Shown: positions 17,331 through 25,826 of the stretch, in pieces | How positions within the stretch are numbered: position 1 is the first letter of the stretch | How the letters are laid out: each line of letters opens with the position of its first letter | Assembly (NCBI RefSeq): GCF_001514285.1 | Contig: NZ_KQ949032.1 | Location: 124,001-188,000, forward strand | Source of the DNA: Streptomyces sp. DSM 15324 | Lineage (GTDB): Bacteria > Actinomycetota > Actinomycetes > Streptomycetales > Streptomycetaceae | Direction: 5' to 3' | Length of the DNA stretch: 64,000 bases | Made by a program: the position numbers and the translations under genes | Notes under the pieces: generated by a model | The model's input: only the letters and a program-made list of their open reading frames with translations | Databases searched by the model: none | What the model was told of the DNA's origin: nothing

Positions 17331-17975
17331 ATGACCGTGAACCAGGTCATGAAGCTGTGGACCGCCATCGTCACCGCGTTCCTCGCGCTGTGCACGGCGC
17401 TCGGCTTCGTCGCTTCGACCGCCGCGACCGCGACGGCACAGACGGGACCGACGCACACGGACGCCGAGAAGACCGGCGGCGCCGAGAGCCCGCGCACCGA
17501 GAGCGCCGAGAGCGCGGGAGCCCAGAGCGCGGGCGGGTCGAGCCCCGGAGGCCGGCGCCCCGCACCCAGCGAGAGCAGCCGCGCCGGCGGCGTGCGCGCC
17601 GCGAGCCCCGAGGCGTCGAGCCCCGATGCGTCGAGCCCCCGCGGTACGAGCGCCGCAGGCGAGATCCCCTCCACGGGGAGGGCCGGCAGCCGGGGCGTCG
17701 GCTCGGTGAGTCCCGCCGGTGAACGTCCGCGCGGGCCGGTCACGACCTCTCCGGCCGCCCCCACCTGGGACTGGTTCCAGACCCGCTCCCTGCCCCCCAC
17801 CATGAAGCAGCGCATCCTCGCCGAGGCCCACGGCAAGTCCCCCAGCTGCCGCCACAGCTCCCTCGACGACGCGGACGCGGCCGAGCAGGACGCGGACTGC
17901 GACCGCGACAGCGACCGGGACCCGGATCGCGACCTCGCGGAAGCGGCCGAGCCGTCGATCCCGATCCAGCGCTGA
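17331..17975 (+). CDS. DUF6344-like protein: membrane segment plus Ser/Glu-rich low-complexity region
   Basis: A 214-residue protein starting MTVNQVMKLWTAIVTAF. A hydrophobic helix at about 6-33 resembles a signal peptide or membrane anchor (ALGFVASTAATATA). The middle is Ala/Ser/Glu/Pro-rich with imprecise repeats (ESAESAGAQSAGG, SPEASSPDASSP). A more conserved-looking stretch WDWFQTRSLPPTMKQRILAEAHGKSPSCRHSS lies near the C-terminus, followed by Asp/Arg-rich sequence. I chose ATG 17331 because AAGGTGAGGGG lies upstream; ATG 17286 is an alternative. I believe this is the DUF6344 family; no function is known. Confidence 0.68.
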   Translation: MTVNQVMKLWTAIVTAFLALCTALGFVASTAATATAQTGPTHTDAEKTGGAESPRTESAESAGAQSAGGSSPGGRRPAPSESSRAGGVRAASPEASSPDASSPRGTSAAGEIPSTGRAGSRGVGSVSPAGERPRGPVTTSPAAPTWDWFQTRSLPPTMKQRILAEAHGKSPSCRHSSLDDADAAEQDADCDRDSDRDPDRDLAEAAEPSIPIQR

Positions 17976-18007
17976 GGGGCACCGACAGCACGAGCGGTAT
18001 CGAGACG

Positions 18008-18050
18008 TACCGAGCAGTACCGAGGCGTACCCACCGAGCAGTACCGAGCA
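18008..18050. repeat. Short repeats TACCGAGCAGTACCGAG in intergenic region
   Basis: The 17-base sequence occurs at 18008-18024 and, apart from its first base, again around 18032-18047, with a partial copy between. The 306-base gene-free stretch 17976-18281 holds these repeats and otherwise nothing I can identify. It separates two convergent genes. Confidence 0.55.
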
Positions 18051-18281
18051 GCAACACCGACGTTCGACGTGACGGCGACTTGCGTACAGACCGCACGATG
18101 CAGGCCCGGCAGCTCCCCAGCGACCGGGCCTTCGCCGCATGTACACACCAGGCCGGGAGTGGCACTGGGTGATCCACGAGGGCCGTACGACGGACCAGGT
18201 CCGCCCGTACGCCCCCCAGGACCCCCGAGTGACCTTCCGGCGCACGAGCACCGGCCCCTCGGCCGGACCTACCCGGCGGAC

Positions 18282-18773
18282 CTACCCGGCGGACCGACCC
18301 GCGACGGCCAGCCAGTGGGCCACCCGGCGCAGGGTGGTCTCGTCGACCCGGTCCACCAGGTCCCGTACGGCCGTGGCGTCGTCCGGGGTGAGGTCGTAGA
18401 GGCCCGCCTTGCTCAGTCCGGCCATGAGCACCTGGTGCCGACGGTCCCCCAGTCGCTCGGCGAGCTTGGTGGGAGAGGCCGCCACCGGCCTCTCGGCCGT
18501 GGGCGCCGCAGCGGGGGCCGGGGCGCCGGCCGGGTCGAAGAGGTGCCATGCGCCGCCCTTCGGACCCCACAGGGCCACCGTCACCGTGTCCCCCCGCGCC
18601 CGCTTGGCCTGGGCCATCTCGCCCATCGCGTACAGCACGGGGGCGCGGTCGGGCGATTCGGCGGCGGGTCGCCAGGAGTCCGAGGACGGGTCGTGGAACA
18701 TCGCGACCCAGCGCGGGTCCCCCGGCGGCTGTGGACTCCGGGGACTGCCCTGTCGGGCCTGTCGGGTCTCCAT
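18282..18773 (-). CDS. Conserved hypothetical protein
   Basis: A 163-residue soluble-looking protein starting METRQARQGSPRSPQPPGD. Residues ~25-85 look like a compact domain (WVAMFHDPSSDSWRPA, VLYAMGEMAQAKRARGD, VTVALWGPKGGAWHLFDPAG). An Ala/Pro linker follows, then a helical C-terminus (about 115-160). The ATG at 18773 has an AGGGGTGA ribosome site; the frame remains open to 18929 but without one. No TM segment or signal peptide. I do not recognise the family. The 355 bases to the next gene hold an orphan hairpin, a parS site and the tRNA-Ile terminator. Confidence 0.7.
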   Translation of the reverse strand: METRQARQGSPRSPQPPGDPRWVAMFHDPSSDSWRPAAESPDRAPVLYAMGEMAQAKRARGDTVTVALWGPKGGAWHLFDPAGAPAPAAAPTAERPVAASPTKLAERLGDRRHQVLMAGLSKAGLYDLTPDDATAVRDLVDRVDETTLRRVAHWLAVAGRSAG

Positions 18774-18987
18774 GGCGCTCACCCCTTCCGTATCGCCGCA
18801 TCGGCACGGCAGGGCGACCATAACTGACACCTCGTCAGCTATCCAGACCTGCCGGGACCGACCACGGTCCACTTCGTACGATCCTCCGGGCCCGGACCCA
18901 CCCCATGAGTGATCCCGATCACAACTCACTACTCCGTCCGACCAGTCACCCCCCGTTGATCAACCACACTTGTTAGCCTTGGCCCAA

Positions 18988-19032
18988 GCCCGGTCGCTGG
19001 TGCATCCCCCGTCGCCAGCGACCGGGCGTTTT
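18988..19032 (+). ncRNA. Terminator-like hairpin without an upstream gene; possible 3' end of a small RNA
   Basis: A perfect 13-bp stem (18988-19000 with 19015-19027) has a loop containing CCCCC and is followed by GTTTT on the plus strand. No plus-strand gene lies between 17975 and here, and the minus strand has no T-run after the stem. That suggests an unannotated plus-strand transcript ending here. Its 5' end is not determined. Confidence 0.35.
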
Positions 19033-19063
19033 GCTGCCTCCGTGCCCTGGCACCGGCCACGCC

Positions 19064-19077
19064 GTTTCACGTGAAAC
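19064..19077. promoter_or_regulatory. parS site (perfect GTTTCACGTGAAAC)
   Basis: Perfect 14-bp ParB-binding palindrome in intergenic DNA upstream of the tRNA-Ile terminator, about 10 kb left of oriC. It is the only perfect parS left of oriC in this window. Confidence 0.9.
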
Positions 19078-19091
19078 AGCGGCGCACGCCA

Positions 19092-19126
19092 AGAAGACCC
19101 CCGGACCGATGGTCCGGGGGTCTTCT
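19092..19126 (-). terminator. Terminator for tRNA-Ile
   Basis: A perfect 16-bp stem (19092-19107 with 19111-19126) with a 3-base loop lies just downstream of the minus-strand tRNA-Ile. Confidence 0.8.
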
Positions 19127-19129
19127 CGC

Positions 19130-19206
19130 TGGTGGGGCTAACAGGATTTGAACCTGTGGCCTCATCCTTATCAGGGATGCGCTCTAACCAACTGAGCTAT
19201 AGCCCC
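19130..19206 (-). tRNA. tRNA-Ile (anticodon GAT)
   Basis: On the minus strand the gene reads GGGGCTATAGCTCAG at the 5' end, has anticodon loop CTGATAAG (GAT), T-arm AGGTTCAAATCCT and acceptor TAGCCCC-A. CCA is encoded. It decodes ATC/ATT codons. It lies upstream of its own terminator, apart from any rRNA operon. Confidence 0.95.
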
Positions 19207-19318
19207 GCCGCGCTGTGCGGTGTGTGTCCCGCGCGCTGACTCCTGAAGATTAGCGCACGACGTGGGCAGTCCCAAAATCGGTTGTCGGGGGACCGCCCAC
19301 GACGGGTTCAGCGGGCGT

Positions 19319-20095
19319 TCACTCGTCCTCGGCGAGCGTCAGCTCCACTCCGCCGACGAAGCCGGCGGAGATGTTGTAGATGAACGCGCCGAGGGTCGCG
19401 AGGGCCGTCGCCAGGACGACGTCGATGACCGCGATGATCGCCGTGAACGTCAGGACGTGGGGAAGCGACAGGAAGGACTGCAGATCGAAGCCGTTGGCCT
19501 CGTTGGAGCCGGTGGCCTCGGAGATGGTGCCGCCGACCGTCGAGAAGACGCCCATCGCGTCCATGACCATCCACAGCACAGCCGCCGCGACGATCGTGCA
19601 GATACCCAGCGCGATCGACAGCAGGAAGCTGACCTTCATCACCGACCACGGGTCGACCTTGGCCACCCGCAGCCGCGCCTTGCGCACCCGCGGCACGGTC
19701 CGCGCGCCGACGCCGGTACGCGGACGCCGTACCGTACCCGGCGGCGTCGCCTCGGCCGGGTAGACCTGCGGCGGGTGATAAGGCCCCGCGGCGGGCTGCT
19801 GGGCCTGCCGGTCGCCGGGCAGCGGTGAGGCCGGCTGCTGCGCCTGCGGACCTCGGGTGTCCGTCACGGTTCCCCCCTGGGATCCCCTGGATCCTTGCGT
19901 CTCGGACGAGGAGGAGGGGGCGTCGGCAGCCGTCGGCTTGATCGCCTTCAGCTGGGTCGTGTGCGTGTCCTGCTCACGTCCCTCCGCGCCCCGCGCGCCG
20001 GTCGTGCGCGCGTCCCCCTCCGGCGCGGCGGAGCCACGGCCGCCGCCGTTCTTGTCCGTGCCGGCAGACGTACCGGCGCCCGTGGCTCCGCTCAC
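19319..20095 (-). CDS. DUF3566 domain membrane protein, third gene of the gyrBA cluster
   Basis: A 258-residue protein. The N-terminal ~145 residues are disordered (Gly/Thr/Gln/Pro-rich). A C-terminal DUF3566 domain contains two long hydrophobic segments (VSFLLSIALGICTIVAAAVLWMV and the region around FTAIIAVIDVVLATALATLG), ending in acidic residues. DUF3566 genes lie directly after gyrA in many actinobacteria (Rv0007 in M. tuberculosis). The GTG at 20095 is 20 bases from the gyrA stop, so it is likely co-transcribed. Function unknown. Confidence 0.88.
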   Translation of the reverse strand: MSGATGAGTSAGTDKNGGGRGSAAPEGDARTTGARGAEGREQDTHTTQLKAIKPTAADAPSSSSETQGSRGSQGGTVTDTRGPQAQQPASPLPGDRQAQQPAAGPYHPPQVYPAEATPPGTVRRPRTGVGARTVPRVRKARLRVAKVDPWSVMKVSFLLSIALGICTIVAAAVLWMVMDAMGVFSTVGGTISEATGSNEANGFDLQSFLSLPHVLTFTAIIAVIDVVLATALATLGAFIYNISAGFVGGVELTLAEDE

Positions 20096-20114
20096 GATGA
20101 CTCACTCCTCGTGC

Positions 20115-22709
20115 CTACTCGGCCGAGGGCGCCTCACCCTCGTCCGTGCCGCTGCTCGCGGCTCCCTCGGCGGTCTCGTCCACGGCCACGTCGCCGTCGA
20201 CCTCCTCCGCCTCGCGCCCCGCCTCGGCGTTCCGCGCGATACCGACCACGGCATCGCGCTTGCCCAGGTTGATCAGTTGGACGCCCATGGTGTCACGGCC
20301 CGTCTCCCTGACCTCGTTGACTCGCGTACGAATCACACCGCCCGACAGCGTGATGGCGAGGATCTCGTCCGTCTCCTCGACCACCAGCGCGCCGACGAGC
20401 GAACCGCGGTCCTCCACGATCTTGGCGGCCTTGATACCGAGGCCGCCGCGGCCCTGGACGCGGTACTCGTCGACGCCGGTCCGCTTCGCGTACCCGCCGT
20501 CTGTGGCAGTGAACACGAACGTACCGGGTCGAACAACATTCATCGAGAGCAGCTCGTCGCCCTCGCGGAAGCTCATGCCCTTGACACCCGAGGTGGCACG
20601 GCCCATGGGGCGAAGCGTTTCGTCCGTGGCGGTGAAGCGGATCGACTGTGCCTTCTTGCTGATCAGCAGCAGATCGTCGTCCGCCGAGACCAGTTCGGCA
20701 CCGATCAGTTCGTCGTCGGAACCGTCCTCCGTCTCACGGAGGTTGATCGCGATGACACCGCCGGAACGGGGCGAATCGTAATCCTTCAGCGGCGTCTTCT
20801 TGACCAAGCCGCCCTTGGTGGCCAGGACCAGGTACGGCGCCGCCTCGTAGTCGCGGATGGCGAGGATCTCGGCGATCGCCTCGTCCGGCTGGAAGGCCAG
20901 CAGGTTCGCGACGTGCTGGCCGCGCGCGTCCCGGCCGGCGTCGGGCAGCTCGTACGCCTTCGCGCGGTACACCCGGCCCTTGTTGGTGAAGAACAGCAGC
21001 CAGTGGTGCGTGGTGGAGACGAAGAAGTGGTCGACGATGTCGTCTTCCTTCAGCTTCGTGCCGCGCACGCCCTTGCCGCCGCGCTTCTGCGCCCGGTAGT
21101 CAACGGTCTTGGTCCGCTTGACGTAACCGCCGCGCGAGACCGTGACGACGATGTCCTCCTCGGCGATCAGGTCCTCGATGGACATGTCACCGTCGTAGGG
21201 CACCAGCATGGTCTTGCGGTCGTCGCCGAACTTCTCGACGAGCGCGGCCAGTTCGGCGCTGACGATGCCGCGCTGGCGGACGGGCGAGGCGAGGATCTCG
21301 TTGTACTCGTTGATCTTCGCCTGGAGTTCGTCGTGCTCCTGGACGATCTTCTGACGCTCCAGGGCGGCCAGTCGGCGCAGCTGCATCTCGAGGATGGCGT
21401 TCGCCTGGATCTCGTCGATCTCCAGGAGTTCCATCAGGCCCGTGCGCGCGATGTCGACGGTGTCGCTGCGCCGGATCAGCGCGATGACCTCGTCGATGGC
21501 GTCCAGGGCCTTCAGCAGGCCGCGCAGGATGTGCGCGCGCTCCTCGGCCTTGCGCAGCCTGAAGCGCGTACGGCGGACGATGACCTCGATCTGGTGCGTC
21601 ACCCAGTGGCGGATGAACGCGTCGAGGGACAGCGTGCGCGGGACGCCGTCGACCAGGGCCAGCATGTTGGCGCCGAAGTTCGTCTGCAGGTCCGTGTGCT
21701 TGTACAGGTTGTTCAGGACGACCTTGGCGACCGCGTCGCGCTTGAGCACGATGACCAGGCGCTGGCCGGTGCGCGAGGACGTCTCGTCACGGACGTCCGC
21801 GATGCCGCCGATCTTGCCGTCCTTCACCAGGTCGGCGATCTTCTGCGCGAGGTTGTCGGGGTTGACCTGATAGGGCAGCTCCGTGACCACCAGGCACTGG
21901 CGGTTCTGGATCTCCTCGACCTCGACGACCGCCCGCATGGTGATCGAGCCGCGGCCCGTGCGGTAGGCCTCCTCGATGCCCTTGCGGCCGACGACCAGGG
22001 CGCCGGTCGGGAAGTCGGGGCCCTTGATGCGCTCGATGAGGGCGTCCAGCAGCTCCTCGTGCGAGGCGTCCGGGTTCTCCAGGTACCACTGGGCGCCGGC
22101 CGCGACCTCGCGCAGGTTGTGCGAGGGGATGTTGGTCGCCATGCCGACCGCGATACCCGCCGAGCCGTTGATCAGCAGGTTCGGGAAGCGGGCGGGCAGG
22201 ACGGTCGGCTCCTGGGAGCGGCCGTCGTAGTTGTCCGTGAAGTCGACGGTCTCCTCGTCGATGTCACGGACCATCTCCATCGACAGCGGCGCCATCTTGC
22301 ACTCGGTGTACCGCATGGCGGCCGCCGGGTCGTTGCCCGGGGAGCCGAAGTTGCCGTTGGAGTCGACGAGCGGCATGCGCATCGACCACGGCTGGGCGAG
22401 ACGGACCAGCGCGTCGTAGATCGAGGAGTCGCCGTGGGGGTGGTAGTTGCCCATGACGTCGCCGACGACGCGGGCGCACTTGTAGAAGCCGCGCTCGGGG
22501 CGGTAGCCGCCGTCGTACATGGCGTACAGCACCCGGCGGTGGACGGGCTTGAGACCGTCCCGGACGTCGGGCAGCGCACGCGAGACGATGACGGACATCG
22601 CGTAGTCGAGGTACGAGCGCTGCATCTCCGTCTCGAGCCCGACGGGCTCGATGCGCATGGCGATGTCGCCGCCCTCTTCAGGGGTGACGGGAGTGTTCTC
22701 GTCGGTCAT
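20115..22709 (-). CDS. gyrA: DNA gyrase subunit A
   Basis: Breakage-reunion subunit of DNA gyrase, 864 residues, acting with GyrB to introduce negative supercoils. The catalytic Tyr134 is in AMRYTE. The quinolone-resistance region GNYHPHGDSSIYDALVR carries Ser95 and Asp99, the wild-type-like residues. The C-terminal beta-pinwheel contains the GyrA box (QKRGGKG). The C-terminal tail is acidic. It lies 42 bases downstream of gyrB and is co-transcribed with it. The start is ATG at 22709. Confidence 0.98.
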   Translation of the reverse strand: MTDENTPVTPEEGGDIAMRIEPVGLETEMQRSYLDYAMSVIVSRALPDVRDGLKPVHRRVLYAMYDGGYRPERGFYKCARVVGDVMGNYHPHGDSSIYDALVRLAQPWSMRMPLVDSNGNFGSPGNDPAAAMRYTECKMAPLSMEMVRDIDEETVDFTDNYDGRSQEPTVLPARFPNLLINGSAGIAVGMATNIPSHNLREVAAGAQWYLENPDASHEELLDALIERIKGPDFPTGALVVGRKGIEEAYRTGRGSITMRAVVEVEEIQNRQCLVVTELPYQVNPDNLAQKIADLVKDGKIGGIADVRDETSSRTGQRLVIVLKRDAVAKVVLNNLYKHTDLQTNFGANMLALVDGVPRTLSLDAFIRHWVTHQIEVIVRRTRFRLRKAEERAHILRGLLKALDAIDEVIALIRRSDTVDIARTGLMELLEIDEIQANAILEMQLRRLAALERQKIVQEHDELQAKINEYNEILASPVRQRGIVSAELAALVEKFGDDRKTMLVPYDGDMSIEDLIAEEDIVVTVSRGGYVKRTKTVDYRAQKRGGKGVRGTKLKEDDIVDHFFVSTTHHWLLFFTNKGRVYRAKAYELPDAGRDARGQHVANLLAFQPDEAIAEILAIRDYEAAPYLVLATKGGLVKKTPLKDYDSPRSGGVIAINLRETEDGSDDELIGAELVSADDDLLLISKKAQSIRFTATDETLRPMGRATSGVKGMSFREGDELLSMNVVRPGTFVFTATDGGYAKRTGVDEYRVQGRGGLGIKAAKIVEDRGSLVGALVVEETDEILAITLSGGVIRTRVNEVRETGRDTMGVQLINLGKRDAVVGIARNAEAGREAEEVDGDVAVDETAEGAASSGTDEGEAPSAE

Positions 22710-22751
22710 TGCCGGTGAGGATCCTTCCTGGTGCGGTCAGCTGAGACCGAC

Positions 22752-24791
22752 TCAGATGTCGAGGAAGCGGACGTCCTTGGCGTTGCGCTGGATGAAGGCG
22801 CGGCGTGCCTCGACGTCCTCGCCCATGAGGACCGAGAACAGGTCGTCGGCCTGGGCGGCGTCGTCGAGGGTGACCTGGCCGAGGACGCGGTGCTCCTGGT
22901 CCATGGTGGTCACGCGCAGTTCCTCGGCGTTCATCTCGCCGAGTCCCTTGAAGCGCTGGATCGAGTCCTCGCGCACGCGCTTGCCGCGCTGGCGGCCCAT
23001 CTCGATCAGCGCGTCACGCTCCCGGTCGGAGTACGCGTACTCGATGTCGTCCCGGCCCCACTTGATCTTGTAGAGCGGCGGGCGGGAGAGGTACACGTGT
23101 CCGGCCTCGACCAGCGGCCGCATGAAGCGGAACAGGAAGGTCAGCAGCAGGGTGCTGATGTGCTGGCCGTCGACGTCGGCGTCCGCCATCAGGATGATCT
23201 TGTGATAGCGCAGCTTCTCGATGTCGAAGTCCTCGTGCACGCCGGTGCCGAAGGCCGAGATGAGCGCCTGGATCTCCTGGTTCTGCAGGATCTTGTCGAT
23301 CCTGGCCTTCTCGACGTTGAGGATCTTGCCGCGGATCGGGAGGATCGCCTGGTACTGCGGGTTGCGGCCGGACTTGGCCGAGCCGCCGGCGGAGTCACCC
23401 TCGACGATGAAGATCTCGCACTTGGTGGGGTCGTTCGACTGGCAGTCGGAGAGCTTGCCCGGCAGGGAGGCCGACTCCAGCAGGCCCTTGCGGCGCGTCA
23501 GGTCGCGGGCCTTGCGGGCCGCCACGCGCGCGGTGGCCGCCTGGATGCCCTTGCGGACGATGTCCGCCGCCTCGACGGGGTTGCGGTCCAGCCAGTCCTG
23601 GAGGTGCTCGTAGACCGCCTTCTGGACGAAGGTCTTGGCCTCGGTGTTGCCCAGCTTGGTCTTGGTCTGGCCCTCGAACTGCGGCTCGCTCAGCTTGACC
23701 GAGATGATCGCGGTCAGCCCCTCGCGGATGTCGTCGCCCGTGAGGTTGTCGTCCTTCTCGCGGAGCAGCTTCTTGTCGCGCGCGTACTTGTTGACCAGGT
23801 TGGTCAGGGCCGCGCGGAAGCCCTCCTCGTGGGTGCCGCCCTCGTGCGTGTGGATGATGTTGGCGAAGGAGTACACGCCCTCGCTGTAACCGCTGTTCCA
23901 CTGCATCGCGACCTCGAGGGAGAGGGCGCGCTCCTTGTCCTCGGCCTCGAGGTCGATGACCGTCGGGTGCACGAGGTCTCCCTTGCGGGAGTTGAGGTAC
24001 TTCACGAAGTCGACGATGCCGCCCTCGTAGTGGTACGTGACGCTCTTGACCTCGGACTTCTCGTCCGCGCCCGCCTCGTCCGCACCGGTGACGGCCTTGG
24101 CCGACTCGCGCTCGTCCGCGAGTTTGATCGTCAGACCCTTGTTGAGGAACGCCATCTCCTGGAAGCGCCGGGAGAGCGTCTCGAACGAGTACTCGGTGGT
24201 CTCGAAGATGTCCGGGTCGGCCCAGAAGGTGACCGAGGTGCCGGTCTCCGTGATGGCCTCGTGCTGGGCGAGGGGCGCCGTGGGGACGCCCATCTTGTAG
24301 TCCTGCGTCCAGCGGTGGCCGTCGGTCCTCACCTCGACGGCGACCTTCGACGACAGGGCGTTCACGACGGAGACGCCGACGCCGTGCAGACCGCCGGAGA
24401 CCGCGTAGCCGCCGCCGCCGAACTTGCCGCCCGCGTGCAGCACGGTCAGCACGACCTCGACGGCCGGCTTGCCCTCGGAGGGCACGATGCCGACCGGGAT
24501 GCCACGGCCGTTGTCGATGACGCGGATCCCGCCGTCGGCCAGGATCGTCACGTCGATCGTGTCGGCGTGACCGGCCAGCGCCTCGTCGACGGAGTTGTCC
24601 ACGACCTCGTACACGAGGTGGTGGAGACCGCGCTCGCCCGTGGAGCCGATGTACATACCGGGGCGCTTGCGGACCGCGTCCAGGCCCTCGAGGACGGTGA
24701 TGGCGCTGGCGTCGTACGAGGCGGTGACCTCGCGGCTCGCGCCGGCGTCGGTGGACGGGTTGTTCTCGTTGGGGTTGCCGGAATCGGCCAC
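22752..24791 (-). CDS. gyrB: DNA gyrase subunit B
   Basis: ATPase subunit of gyrase, 679 residues. The GHKL ATP-binding site is at about 60-125 (YEVVDNSVDEALAGH with Glu62 and Asn66; GGLHGVGVSVVNALS). The TOPRIM domain has EGDSAGGSA and the metal-binding DADVDGQH. I chose GTG at 24791 (VADSGNPNENN), with GAAAGGG upstream; a longer frame reaches 24911 but matches nothing. The 504 bases upstream to the next gene carry the gyrBA promoter region (a possible -10 TAGACT on the minus strand near 24934-24939), a perfect DnaA box and the terminator of the dciA-like gene. Confidence 0.98.
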   Translation of the reverse strand: MADSGNPNENNPSTDAGASREVTASYDASAITVLEGLDAVRKRPGMYIGSTGERGLHHLVYEVVDNSVDEALAGHADTIDVTILADGGIRVIDNGRGIPVGIVPSEGKPAVEVVLTVLHAGGKFGGGGYAVSGGLHGVGVSVVNALSSKVAVEVRTDGHRWTQDYKMGVPTAPLAQHEAITETGTSVTFWADPDIFETTEYSFETLSRRFQEMAFLNKGLTIKLADERESAKAVTGADEAGADEKSEVKSVTYHYEGGIVDFVKYLNSRKGDLVHPTVIDLEAEDKERALSLEVAMQWNSGYSEGVYSFANIIHTHEGGTHEEGFRAALTNLVNKYARDKKLLREKDDNLTGDDIREGLTAIISVKLSEPQFEGQTKTKLGNTEAKTFVQKAVYEHLQDWLDRNPVEAADIVRKGIQAATARVAARKARDLTRRKGLLESASLPGKLSDCQSNDPTKCEIFIVEGDSAGGSAKSGRNPQYQAILPIRGKILNVEKARIDKILQNQEIQALISAFGTGVHEDFDIEKLRYHKIILMADADVDGQHISTLLLTFLFRFMRPLVEAGHVYLSRPPLYKIKWGRDDIEYAYSDRERDALIEMGRQRGKRVREDSIQRFKGLGEMNAEELRVTTMDQEHRVLGQVTLDDAAQADDLFSVLMGEDVEARRAFIQRNAKDVRFLDI

Positions 24792-25137
24792 GAAGCGCCC
24801 TTTCTGGCACAGCACGAGCCAGGCTCCTCGGCAGGTTGCCGGGGCGGCTGCGGCATGTTGCGTTGGTAAGCCTTGATCAGCGTTGCTCAGCTTGTCCCGG
24901 GCGGTCCCCACGTTCGGGGCGGGATTGGCTTCCAGTCTACCGGTAGCACTGACAGTGATGGGGGTTTGCCGGTACCTGAGTCCGGATGTGCCGCCCTCAA
25001 CCGGTCTCCGACGGGTCCCGATATACGGAAGGGGGCTTCAAGGGGCTCACGGAGGCACTCAGCGCTTCCGGGTGTCAACCCTTGGCTACCGACGGGTCAG
25101 GTCGGAAATCGGCCCCCTGTGCGGGCGGTTTGCGTGC

Positions 25138-25146
25138 TTGTCCACA
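25138..25146 (+). promoter_or_regulatory. DnaA box (TTGTCCACA) upstream of gyrB
   Basis: An exact match to the Streptomyces-preferred DnaA box, in the gyrB upstream region about 4 kb from oriC. A role in gyrBA control or DnaA titration is inferred from position. Confidence 0.6.
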
Positions 25147-25243
25147 GGCTGTGGGCGGATGACGGCCGCCCGGCGGAGCGCCCCGGCAGCCTCCCGCGGG
25201 CACCTTCCGGAGCCACGGCGGGCACGTTCCGGACATACGAAAA

Positions 25244-25280
25244 GACGGCCGGGGCGGTACGCGCGTGCCACCCGGCCGTC
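25244..25280 (-). terminator. Terminator of the recF–dciA-like operon
   Basis: A 10-bp GC-rich stem (25244-25253 with 25271-25280), followed in the minus direction by TTTT. It lies 16 bases after the stop at 25296. Confidence 0.75.
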
Positions 25281-25295
25281 CTCACGTGACGCAGA

Positions 25296-25826
25296 TCACC
25301 CGTAGGTGTCGCCCGGGCCGGTGGATCCGGGGGCGCGCAGCGGGCCGTAGCGGCGCACGGGGCCGCCGGGACCCTGCACCTTGATCTGTCTGACCCGGCC
25401 GTGTCCGAGGTCCTCGTTGAGCCGGGCGACCAGGGTCGGCGCCAGCAGCCGCAGATTCGTCGCCCAGGCCGTGGAGTCGCAGCGCACGACCAGGACCCGC
25501 TCGTCCTCGTCGTACCGCTCCGGCACACAGTGCTTGGCCACGTCCTCGCCGACGATCTCCGGCCAGCGCCCCATCACGCCGCCCACCGCGGCCGGCGCCT
25601 CCCAGCCGCGCTCGTTCAGCAGCCGGTTGATCGCCGCGCCCAGCGCCATCGGGTCGCGCCCGTCCGCCCGCGCGCCGGAGCGCAGACCGCCCCCGCGCCG
25701 CACCTGCTTCTTCTGCTGCGCGGCATCGCCCCGCGCGCGTGCCTGTTCGCGCGCCGCCCTCAACGCCACGCGCGCGAGGTCGACGCCGGAGGGCTCGGGG
25801 GTCCTGCGGGGTTCCTGCTCGGTCAC
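25296..25826 (-). CDS. DciA-like protein (DUF721), replicative-helicase associated
   Basis: A 176-residue DUF721 protein. In bacteria lacking DnaC/DnaI, DciA is thought to help load or move the replicative helicase DnaB. The N-terminal ~55 residues are basic and Ala/Arg-rich. The folded domain follows (LNERGWEAPAAVGGVMGRWPEIVG, then VLVVRCDSTAWATNLRLLAPTL), with the W-P-E-I-VG signature. The GTG start at 25826 overlaps the recF stop (GTGA), so it is coupled to recF. Position next to recF matches Rv0004 in M. tuberculosis. Confidence 0.87.
   Translation of the reverse strand: MTEQEPRRTPEPSGVDLARVALRAAREQARARGDAAQQKKQVRRGGGLRSGARADGRDPMALGAAINRLLNERGWEAPAAVGGVMGRWPEIVGEDVAKHCVPERYDEDERVLVVRCDSTAWATNLRLLAPTLVARLNEDLGHGRVRQIKVQGPGGPVRRYGPLRAPGSTGPGDTYG

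Noticed and set aside
17740..18807. A 355-codon minus-strand frame over the repeat region
   Set aside because: It overlaps two better supported genes and has Gly/Arg-rich shadow composition.
18950..19032. 6C RNA
   Set aside because: C-runs are present, but I see only one clear hairpin, and the known Streptomyces 6C RNA is, as far as I recall, at another locus.
19857..24869. Very long plus-strand frames opposite gyrA and gyrB
   Set aside because: Composition is that of a codon-position shadow; gyrase genes are certain on the minus strand.
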